From contig WGMX01000014.1 in NCBI GenBank assembly GCA_016124855.1, positions 221,534 to 285,533 of the forward strand: 64,000 nt of DNA. The letters are read 5' to 3'. The notes under the pieces are model-generated. The model ran no database searches. It had not been told where the DNA came from and saw only the letters and a program-made list of their open reading frames with translations. This stretch comes from Anaerolineaceae bacterium (lineage in GTDB: Bacteria > Chloroflexota > Anaerolineae > Aggregatilineales > Phototrophicaceae). This document shows, piece by piece, positions 49,901 to 57,642 of this stretch. Positions within the stretch are counted from its first letter, which is position 1; the number at the start of each line of letters is the position of its first letter. The translations under genes and the position numbers were made by a program.

Positions 49901-50667
49901 ATGATAACGCTCTCTTTCGAGAATAAAGTTGCACTGGTTACGGGTGCGGGTTCCGGAATCGGTCTAGCAACAGCTAAAGCGTTCGCAGAAGCAGAGGCAA
50001 CGGTGGTGCTAGCGGACATCAACGAGAACACGGTTCGCACTGTAGCTGACGAACTCGTCGCTACTGGTCTGGTCACAAAGCGATTGCAGTCCGCTGCAAT
50101 GTCGCCGACGAAGCTGATGTGGCGGCCATGATCAAACAGATCGTATCCACGTTTGGTCACTTGGATGTGGCTTTCAACAACGCCGGTGTAAATACCCCGA
50201 GCATTGAAACCGCTGATGCCAGTGGTGAAGAATTTGATCGTGTGAACAACATCAATCTTCGTGGCGTATGGAACTGTATGAAGTACGAGTTACAACAGAT
50301 GCGCGAGCAAGGAAGTGGTGCTATCGTCAACTGTTCTTCCGTGGCTGGACTAATCGGCGGCGCTGGTCAAGCCATATACTACGCATCCAAACATGGTGTG
50401 ATTGGGCTAACACGGAGTGCCGCAATCGAATATGCGTCCAAAGGAATTCGCATCAACGCCGTTTGCCCGGGTTCAATCGAAACCCCAATGCTTAATAACC
50501 TGATCGAGAAAGGATGGGCAACTCTCGAAAGCGTGGTAGCTCCTCAGCCTATCGGACGGCTAGGCAAGCCTGAAGAGATTGCTGCGGCTGTTCTTTGGCT
50601 TTGTAGCCCAAGCGCAAGCTTCGTGATTGGACATGCACTTGCGGTCGATGGCGGATACACAGCATGA
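49901..50667 (+). pseudogene. SDR gene interrupted by a frameshift
   Basis: The first part (MITLSFENKVALVTGAGSGI, to ADELVATG) and the second part (HKAIAVRCNVADEADVAAMI, NNAGVNTPS, NCSSVAG, YYASKHGVIG, VIGHALAVDGGYTA) form one SDR if a single base is missing near 50070-50085. The C-terminal part has the full active site. The protein would be about 255 aa. Either a genuine inactivating mutation or a base-call error; the otherwise clean coding sequence on both sides favours a recent event or an error. The end overlaps the next gene (ATGA), implying it was part of a working operon. Confidence 0.85.
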
Positions 50668-51038
50668 CAACAACAAACAAATCCACAACTACCGTCAACA
50701 TCCAGATTGGAACCGGCGTATTTACAGCTAAGCTTCTGGATAATGCCTCATCACATGCCCTGATGGCAATGCTGCCGATGACCATAACCATGATTGAGCT
50801 AAATAACAATGAAAAATACTACGATCTGACGAAGAACCTGCCGGTCAATGCTCAACGTGTAGGGAAGATTAACAATGGGGACTTGATGCTGTATGGTTCA
50901 AATTGCTTAGTGATCTTCTATAAGAGTTTCAATACGCCACACAGTTACACAAGATTAGGTTCGATTGAGGATGTATCTGAACTGGCAGCTACCCTCGGAC
51001 AGGGCAAAGTCGAGGTAACATTTACCCTAACCACCTAA
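50664..51038 (+). CDS. Cyclophilin-like fold protein
   Basis: 124 aa. Pattern NIQIGTGVFTAKLLDNASSH, LPMTITMIELNNNEKYYDL, GDLMLYGSNCLVIFYKSF and SYTRLGSIED is that of the cyclophilin_like2 group, small beta-barrel proteins that often occur beside SDRs and AraC regulators. It is translationally coupled to the frameshifted SDR (ATGA). Function in this context is not established. Confidence 0.8.
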   Translation: MTTTNKSTTTVNIQIGTGVFTAKLLDNASSHALMAMLPMTITMIELNNNEKYYDLTKNLPVNAQRVGKINNGDLMLYGSNCLVIFYKSFNTPHSYTRLGSIEDVSELAATLGQGKVEVTFTLTT

Positions 51039-51105
51039 ATGACACGCTGTCACCTCATGAAGCAGATCGAGTTTAGATATTTTAGTTACGACAAGGAGAT
51101 TAATC

Positions 51106-51990
51106 ATGCATATTGGTTTACAAATTCCTTCCTTTAAGTATCCCGGTGGAACGGCGGCGATACGCTCCAAACTCAAAGAAATCGTCACAACCGCTGAAGC
51201 ATCCGGTTTTTACAGCTTGTGGGTCATGGATCACTTCTATCAAATCAAGGGCATGTTCGGTGAAGCCTATACCGATCCCATGATGGAAGCCTACACGACA
51301 CTCGGATACATTGCCGCACTAACTGAGAAGCCCTACCTCGGTGTACTGATAACAGGGGTAATTTATCGCCATCCCTCCGTTCTACTGAAAATGGTCAACA
51401 CGCTTGATATTCTCGCCGGGGGTCGCACGTATCTCGGTATTGGGGCAGCATGGTACGAGGACGAGGCAAAAGGTTATGGTATCCCCTACCCTTCAACATC
51501 AGAGCGATTTGAGCAACTAGAAGAAAATATCCAACTGGCAAAAGCACTCTGGGCCAGTGATGAGACTTCCTATGCGGGTAAGCATTTCTCCGCTCCGGCC
51601 ATCACTAACAATCCCCGCCCGCTCTCCAATCCCCATCCGCGCTTAATGATTGGCGGCATCGGTCCGAACAAAACGCTGCGGATGGTTGCACAATACGGAG
51701 ATGCCTGCAATATCGGTGATTGGGTCGGCAGAGAAAATATGCAAAAGGCAATTGATACCCTCAAGCAACATTGTGAAACTTTGGGACGCGACTACAACAC
51801 CATCGAAAAAACATCCCTGTGTACCGTGCATCTTTCTGGCGACGATACAGTAGCGAACATCATCAATCAGATTAAAGAACTCTCGACCATGGGCTTTACA
51901 CACGCGATCTTCAATATGCCGGATGTATACAAAATTACACCGCTCGAAATCTTTGCCAAGGAAATCATTCCGGCAGTGGCTGACCTGTAA
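51106..51990 (+). CDS. Luciferase-like (LLM) oxidoreductase, F420-type
   Basis: 294 aa; ribosome binding site AAGGAG before ATG 51106. MHIGLQIPSFKYPGGT, LWVMDHFYQI, LGVLITGVIYRHPSVLLKMV, LDILAGGRTYLGIGAAWYEDE and PLMIGGIGPNKTLRMVAQYGD (the last quoted loosely; PRLMIGGIGPNKTLRM in the chain) are the core motifs of the LLM-class F420-dependent oxidoreductases. It probably reduces or oxidises a small carbonyl compound using F420 or FMN. Chloroflexota commonly encode F420 enzymes. Confidence 0.88.
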   Translation: MHIGLQIPSFKYPGGTAAIRSKLKEIVTTAEASGFYSLWVMDHFYQIKGMFGEAYTDPMMEAYTTLGYIAALTEKPYLGVLITGVIYRHPSVLLKMVNTLDILAGGRTYLGIGAAWYEDEAKGYGIPYPSTSERFEQLEENIQLAKALWASDETSYAGKHFSAPAITNNPRPLSNPHPRLMIGGIGPNKTLRMVAQYGDACNIGDWVGRENMQKAIDTLKQHCETLGRDYNTIEKTSLCTVHLSGDDTVANIINQIKELSTMGFTHAIFNMPDVYKITPLEIFAKEIIPAVADL

Positions 51991-52075
51991 ATAAGCTACA
52001 GGATCGAACTTATTCAAAAACAGGGATTGCGATTTTAGTTCCGTTGCTTGCTATAAATTGAAAGTACAGGTCGTT

Positions 52076-54577
52076 ATGTCTACTCCAGTAACACCACAAG
52101 ACTTCCCCGAAATTCGTTGGAAAGGCCATTGGATTTGGGTTCCCGAAGAACAGTTTCAACTTAGTATGGGAATGCCGGGTGCAGATCATCCTTTAGAGCA
52201 GGAAACACACGGACTATTTCGCAAGACAATCGTTCTTGACACAATCCCTAAGCGCGTTCCAACACGTATTACCGCTGACTCCCGTTACGCTCTTTACGTG
52301 AATGGACAAGAAGTCTTTCGTGGCCCTATTCGCAGCCAACCACGCCGTCTTTATTATGATTTGTTCGACCTCGCACCGTATCTAAAACCCGGCGAGAATG
52401 TGATTGCTGTGTACGTAAAATATTATGGCAAACCCAAGTCCTACTGGATGCCTGCAGCTCCGAATACCGTCTTGGGGAAATCGGGTATCCTTGTTTTTGA
52501 AGCTCACTTGGGCGACGGCAATTGGCTGACTAGCGATGATTCGTGGAAAGCACAAAAGAGTGAGGCTTGGTCAGATGAAGGCCACAACGGAGCGCCGCTT
52601 GCGGGCGGTGGCGGCGGCGTACCCATTGAGATACTCGATGCACGAAAGCTGCCCGCAAACTGGAAAGATCTCAATTTCGATGACAGCGCTTGGGGTAATG
52701 CGCAGCGTGTTCCATCCGTTCATATAGGCGGATTTGCGCATACTCAACCGCCAACTGATCCATATGGCTCTCTCTATCCGCGTCCAATTGCTAAGCTCGG
52801 CGGCGCAATTGTTCTTCCTGAGAGCATCTCGACTGAAACTGTATCAGGATTAGTAGACGAAACAATCGGCAGTCCGGTTGTCCGTGTTGCCCAGTCAAGG
52901 ATTTCGGGGCATTCCGGTACACAAGCGAGCATACCTCTGAAGTTGAAAGTTCCAGCGGGTGGCTTTGTGCGCTTGATGATGGATATAGGGCGAATCGTTT
53001 CCGGACTGGTGCAGTTCACCGTACGAGCGCCTGCCGGAACGACTTTTGATCTGAGTTATGTTGAAGCGCCAATAAAACCCGGTCCGATGGATTTTCTGGG
53101 AGTCCATGCTGGCAGCCGCTACATCGCACGGGGCGATTACGATCAATTTGAAGTGTTTGATTCAAATGGTTTTCGCTACATCTACCTTCTTGTTCATGGC
53201 GCAGTCGGTACAGTCGAAATCAGTCATTTTGCTGTTCGCGAACTGATTTATCCGTGGCAAACAGGCGCGTCATTCTCGTGCAGTGATGAAACACTGAATC
53301 GGATTTACGCGGCTGGCATTCGCACCGTCAACCTCAATTCGCACGATGCATTTATTGACTGCCCAACCCGTGAACAGCGGGCTTGGGTTGGTGACAGCGT
53401 CGTCCACCAAATGGTGCATCTGGCTACTAACCTTGACTGGCGTTTGGCCTGGCACTATCTGACTCTCGCAAATTCCCCCCGCTCAGATGGTATCCTGCCC
53501 ATGAGTGTCGTTGGCGATATTGAATCCTCTGGCAGTTTTACGATCCCAGACTGGGCTTTGCACTGGGTACATGGGGTTTATAACCTTTACAGGTTTACCG
53601 GTGATGCAGATAAAGTCAAATCGTTCATGCCAACCATTGAACGTATTTTGCGCTGGTATCTCCCCTATCAAACATCGGCAGGCGTACTCAAGGATGTGGC
53701 TGAATGGAATTTGGTGGATTGGGGATCACTCTTTGTTGAAGACACCAGTTCCATTGTCACTGCACTCTGGGCAAGAGGTCTGCGTGAGTTCGCGGAGATG
53801 GCTGCGTGGTTAGAAGAAAACGCCAGCCGCCGCTGGGCGGAAGCACTCTATCGTAAAGCACAAACCGGATTTGAAATGTTCTGGGATGAGGCGCGCGGCT
53901 CATACATTGACCATATCAAAGAGGGTGTCCCCCAAAAACCCATGAGCCAGATTGCCGGTGCGATAGCCGTTTGTTCCGGTCTAGCTCCTCAAGAGCGCTG
54001 GCAGCGAATTGTGCGAAACGTCACCGATCCGCAAAAACTGGTGGTTCGTTCCTGGACGGGTTCAGACAGCGGCGAATACTCCCAAGAAAAAATCATGCGG
54101 CAAATGCAAGGCATCTACGAGGCGAATTGGGACACTGATTACCAGATTGTTATCGCTCAGCCCTTCATCAGTTATGTGGTGCATGACGCGGTCGCCCAAG
54201 CGGGATTGGCCGATAGCTTACCCGATCTATATCTCCGTTGGGAACAGTTTCTTGAGGGTGGCTACGACACGATTGGCGAGTGTTGGGGCTGGGGGACGCA
54301 TGTCCACGGCTGGAGCTGCACCCCGACTCGAGACATGATCTTTTACACGTTAGGGATTATGCCTGCTGAAGCGGGCTATTCGAAGGTTCGTATCGAGCCG
54401 CGTCTTGGTCGTCTGACTTGGGCGAAAGGGACTGTCCCAAGTCCGCACGGCTTAATTTCAGTGGATGTGACAGCGGATACGCTCACCTTTGACTCGCCTG
54501 TTCCCGCAGTCGTGAGCTTTGCGGGGCGACTCTCAAAAGAATATCCTGCCGGTCAGCACACAATATCAGCCCATTAG
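52076..54577 (+). CDS. GH78-type alpha-L-rhamnosidase
   Basis: 833 aa from ATG 52076; a TTG 18 bases earlier is possible. An N-terminal beta domain (RITADSRYALYVNGQEVFRG, YDLFDLAPYLKPGENVIAVY), a second beta domain, then an (alpha/alpha)6 barrel with the acidic motif FIDCPTREQRAWVGDS, AEWNLVDWGS, and ECWGWGTHVHGWS, followed by a C-terminal beta domain (VRIEPRLGRLTWAKGTVPSP). This is the domain order of bacterial rhamnosidases. No signal peptide, so it acts on imported oligosaccharides or glycosides. Adjacent to a CocE-type hydrolase. Confidence 0.88.
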   Translation: MSTPVTPQDFPEIRWKGHWIWVPEEQFQLSMGMPGADHPLEQETHGLFRKTIVLDTIPKRVPTRITADSRYALYVNGQEVFRGPIRSQPRRLYYDLFDLAPYLKPGENVIAVYVKYYGKPKSYWMPAAPNTVLGKSGILVFEAHLGDGNWLTSDDSWKAQKSEAWSDEGHNGAPLAGGGGGVPIEILDARKLPANWKDLNFDDSAWGNAQRVPSVHIGGFAHTQPPTDPYGSLYPRPIAKLGGAIVLPESISTETVSGLVDETIGSPVVRVAQSRISGHSGTQASIPLKLKVPAGGFVRLMMDIGRIVSGLVQFTVRAPAGTTFDLSYVEAPIKPGPMDFLGVHAGSRYIARGDYDQFEVFDSNGFRYIYLLVHGAVGTVEISHFAVRELIYPWQTGASFSCSDETLNRIYAAGIRTVNLNSHDAFIDCPTREQRAWVGDSVVHQMVHLATNLDWRLAWHYLTLANSPRSDGILPMSVVGDIESSGSFTIPDWALHWVHGVYNLYRFTGDADKVKSFMPTIERILRWYLPYQTSAGVLKDVAEWNLVDWGSLFVEDTSSIVTALWARGLREFAEMAAWLEENASRRWAEALYRKAQTGFEMFWDEARGSYIDHIKEGVPQKPMSQIAGAIAVCSGLAPQERWQRIVRNVTDPQKLVVRSWTGSDSGEYSQEKIMRQMQGIYEANWDTDYQIVIAQPFISYVVHDAVAQAGLADSLPDLYLRWEQFLEGGYDTIGECWGWGTHVHGWSCTPTRDMIFYTLGIMPAEAGYSKVRIEPRLGRLTWAKGTVPSPHGLISVDVTADTLTFDSPVPAVVSFAGRLSKEYPAGQHTISAH

Positions 54578-54588
54578 GATGAACGTCT

Positions 54589-56304
54589 ATGTCTACAATC
54601 CTGATCGAAAAGAACATGATGGTGCCCATGCGTGATGCTGTTCAGCTTGCAACTGATATGTACCGTCTCGAGAGCGCCTCACCGATGCCAGCGCTTGTGA
54701 CGCGTACACCCTACAACAAGGAAAACATTCTCGGCGGGTTCAATGTCATCCGTGCTGTCCAAACAGGATACGTGGTGGTGGTTCAGGATGTGCGTGGACG
54801 ATACGCTTCAGAAGGAGACTTTAATCCCCAGTTCCAAGAGATTGACGACGGTGTTGATTTGTTCGCATGGGTCACTCGTCAGCCTTGGTCGAATGGCATC
54901 TTAGGAACCTTTGGCGGATCGTACCTCGGCTGCACACAGTGGTTACCTACCCGTGAACAACCGGCAGCTTTACGGGCGATGGCACCGTCGGTCACCGTAT
55001 CCGACGCCTATGAAGGCATGGCTTATCAAGGCGGAACGAAGGTGCTTCACGACTTGCGCTGGGTCGTTCAGGATATTGTTCCTGCCGAGATTCAACGGCA
55101 AATTAAACAGGGAAAGTTACCATCGGATTTTGACTACCAATTGGACGTGCTCAATGTCTTGAACCACCTTCCCCTCGCTGACGACCCGCTTATACAAAAA
55201 TTTGCGCCCTTCTATAAAGAGTGGCTGGGACATCCAACATCTGATGCGTATTGGGCTGCAATTTCGCCCAAGAAGCACTACAAACAGGTCAATGTTCCAG
55301 CGCTCCATATTAGTGGTTGGTACGATATTTTTCTCCAAAACACCTTCGAGAACTTTATGGGCATGAAAGCCCAAGGCGAGACTGAACTGGCCCGCCATAA
55401 CCAACATGTAATCATCGGCCCTTGGACACATGGGAACTTCAGCGGTAGTTTCCCTGAACGCGAATTTGGAGCAGTCGCCAGCAGCGACGCCATTGACCTG
55501 ATGGGTGTTCAACTTCGCTGGTTTGACCACTGGCTGAAAGATGAGAACAATGGCATAGATCAAGAGCCGCCTGTGATGATCTTTGTGATGGTCGTTGATC
55601 AATGGCGTACCGAAAGCGCTTGGCCTCTGCCGGATACACAGTATCGTCCTTATTATCTGCACAGCGCTGGACAGGCCAATACTCTTCATGGAGATGGAAC
55701 ACTATCGTCCGAACCAGCTAATGACGCGCCGCCGGATGTGTATCTGTACAATCCGCTGCGTCCGGTTCCAACCATTGGCGGACAGGTTATTCTTCCGGGT
55801 GGCAATGCGATGGGACCACGAGATCAACGCGAGGTTGAACTACGCGATGATGTACTGGTATACAGTACCCCGATACTCACTCAATCAGTCGAAGTGATTG
55901 GGCCTATTGAGTTATGTTTATTTGTTGCATCTTCGGCATGTGATACTGACTTTACTGGCAAGTTGGTAGATGTGTACCCGGATGGACGCGCAATTATCCT
56001 AACTGAAGGTATCTTGAGAACACGCTACCATTCGTCATTCACAACGCCCAGACTGCTTGAACTGGATACAGTCTATGAACTCCACCTTGATCTATGGTCA
56101 ACAGCGAACGTCTTTTTGACAGGACACCGCATCCGATTAGAAGTTTCGAGCAGCAACTTCCCGCGCTTTGACCGCAATAGCAATACAGGCGGGGAAATTG
56201 CAAGCGAAGCTATCAGCCAGTATCGCCCAGCGATCAACCGCATTTTTCATAATGCCGATCATCCATCACATCTGATCCTGCCGATTATTGAACGACAAAC
56301 TTGA
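54589..56304 (+). CDS. CocE/NonD family hydrolase
   Basis: 571 aa alpha/beta hydrolase of the X-Pro dipeptidyl-peptidase (S15) group. Nucleophile Ser111 in GTFGGSYLG, His in IIGPWTHGNF near residue 287, and a C-terminal jelly-roll (SVEVIGPIELCLFVASSACD, FTGKLVDVYPDGRAIIL, NVFLTGHRIRLEVSSSNFPR). Members cleave esters or acyl groups. It begins 11 bases after the rhamnosidase, so the two probably act on the same acylated or esterified glycoside. Confidence 0.92.
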   Translation: MSTILIEKNMMVPMRDAVQLATDMYRLESASPMPALVTRTPYNKENILGGFNVIRAVQTGYVVVVQDVRGRYASEGDFNPQFQEIDDGVDLFAWVTRQPWSNGILGTFGGSYLGCTQWLPTREQPAALRAMAPSVTVSDAYEGMAYQGGTKVLHDLRWVVQDIVPAEIQRQIKQGKLPSDFDYQLDVLNVLNHLPLADDPLIQKFAPFYKEWLGHPTSDAYWAAISPKKHYKQVNVPALHISGWYDIFLQNTFENFMGMKAQGETELARHNQHVIIGPWTHGNFSGSFPEREFGAVASSDAIDLMGVQLRWFDHWLKDENNGIDQEPPVMIFVMVVDQWRTESAWPLPDTQYRPYYLHSAGQANTLHGDGTLSSEPANDAPPDVYLYNPLRPVPTIGGQVILPGGNAMGPRDQREVELRDDVLVYSTPILTQSVEVIGPIELCLFVASSACDTDFTGKLVDVYPDGRAIILTEGILRTRYHSSFTTPRLLELDTVYELHLDLWSTANVFLTGHRIRLEVSSSNFPRFDRNSNTGGEIASEAISQYRPAINRIFHNADHPSHLILPIIERQT

Positions 56305-56538
56305 TAGCGACCAATCATTAAGGATATCACTTCAGCCGTTCATTAGTTGTGACGTCTAGTGTAAGTTTTGTGACCAATCAAGCAATTACATGACGCAGGG
56401 ATATTCACCTATTTCGGCCAGCAGCTGACGGTTCTCGAGGCGATCTTGATCATTCATTTGCAAAACCCGTACCGTTGTGCACCCTTGCGCCGTAAGACCA
56501 TGAATACGCATATCGGCTTGAATAGTAAATTGATCCTC

Positions 56539-56803
56539 CTAGCGCTGTTCGCGGAGGTTATACAACCGGGTCAATTCCCCAGTTTGAGGGTCAAAGCCAA
56601 CAAGATCATATCCTTTATGCGCATTACATTTGTAACAGGCTAGACAAAGGTTATCGGCATCATCTGAACCGCCATGTTTCACAGGGTTGATATGATCGAC
56701 ATGAATAAGGAACGGTGCCAGCAGCGACCGGTAGACGACAGTATTCACAACAATTCTCAGCTCGATTCCGAACAAACTGCCGCACTGCTTTCGCTAGTGT
56801 CAT
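56539..56803 (-). pseudogene. HNH endonuclease gene interrupted by a frameshift
   Basis: From ATG 56803 the frame reads MTLAKAVRQFVRNRAENCCE, YCRLPVAAGTVPY and then breaks. In the next frame it continues IHVDHINPVKHGGSDDADNL, CLACYKCNAHKG. Together these give a small HNH protein with the zinc CEYC/CxxC pair and the HNH core. A one-base change near 56715 separates the halves. The ATG overlaps the stop of the upstream small gene (ATGA), as expected for an intact ancestor. Confidence 0.82.
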
Positions 56804-57057
56804 GCTGAGGCGTTCCTAAGCTTGAGCTTCATCTTGGCTTTAAGGAGCGACATCATTTCATCAACGCGGACAAAGTCAAACATCTCGTCCCGTTCTTCAG
56901 GCGTTAGTTGGTCTTCGCCATTGCGTTCCAAGAGCTCATGCGCACATGCTTGCAAATCTTCCGACAGTTGATAGTCAATGATCTCTTGCGGCGTGGGATT
57001 TGTCGCTAGAAAATCAGTGATTTCACTAAAAACTGAACGTACTGGCATGTTTAGCAT
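56800..57057 (-). CDS. Small protein paired with an HNH endonuclease gene
   Basis: 85 aa from ATG 57057 (GGAG seven bases upstream). Acidic helical protein (PTPQEIIDYQLSEDLQACAH, QLTPEERDEMFDFVRVDEMM, SLLKAKMKLKLRN). Similar small helical proteins are commonly found immediately before HNH genes in cyanobacteria and Chloroflexota, where the pair is of unknown role. Coupled to the HNH frame by ATGA. Confidence 0.7.
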   Translation of the reverse strand: MLNMPVRSVFSEITDFLATNPTPQEIIDYQLSEDLQACAHELLERNGEDQLTPEERDEMFDFVRVDEMMSLLKAKMKLKLRNASA

Positions 57058-57202
57058 GGTCATACTCCATGATTAATCTAACCTTATTCTATCATTTTTC
57101 GAGGTTAGAGATTCCGGGATCCATTCTAGCTTTGACACAGACAATACTTTAATTCAAAGAAGGTCAAATGGCTTTATAGCATAGTCCAGAACTATGTACC
57201 TA

Positions 57203-57430
57203 TCATTCGTATTTACGATTGACCAGATTCCAAACGGTTCCCACACTTATATCTAAGTGTTTTGCTATTGCTGGATAGCTCCATCCGTCTGAACGCAGGT
57301 CAATAACGTATTCTTGAAGGTTAAGCTTTGTAGGATCGATTTGGCGGGGCTGTGCGTGGTACTTTGCTCTATTAAAAGCGAAGTCGAGCTTGAAATATCT
57401 AGGATATGTACGGCGACCTGTGCGCAACAC
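57203..57430 (-). CDS. Small homeodomain-like HTH protein (copy 2)
   Basis: 75 aa, paralogue of the gene at 46611: LRTGRRTYPRYFKLDFAFNR, then VIDLRSDGWSYPAIAKHLDI and SVGTVWNLVNRKYE. The 5' flank repeat (57422-57455) matches 46831-46862. Both copies are complete and similarly sized, which argues for a functional small protein rather than a random fragment. Confidence 0.6.
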   Translation of the reverse strand: MLRTGRRTYPRYFKLDFAFNRAKYHAQPRQIDPTKLNLQEYVIDLRSDGWSYPAIAKHLDISVGTVWNLVNRKYE

Positions 57431-57455
57431 TTATATTGTACTGTATTTGAAAGTA
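57422..57455. repeat. Upstream repeat of the small HTH gene (copy 2)
   Basis: Begins GCGCAACACTTATATTGTAC and continues with CTGTATTTGAAAGTACA, matching 28593-28625 and 46831-46862. The palindrome arms are TACTGTA and TACATCA, so the second arm is partly changed. Confidence 0.65.
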
Positions 57456-57642
57456 CATCAAATCTATTTTTCATTCTTTTAAAGTGTTATTGTCGATCCA
57501 CATTCTCTCTTAACTGTGGCATCTAGTTGCCACAATGGTACAGAAGTCATACAGTGTACGGTTTAGTACCTTTGAGACTCCGAAAGGAATTAACTCAAGA
57601 GATACTCTCCCCATCTGGAACAAAGTATCGGGAGCAATTCAC

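Noticed and set aside
56446..56643. Rightward small gene over the HNH locus
   Set aside because: Antisense to the HNH coding sequence, no ribosome binding site, no family signal.
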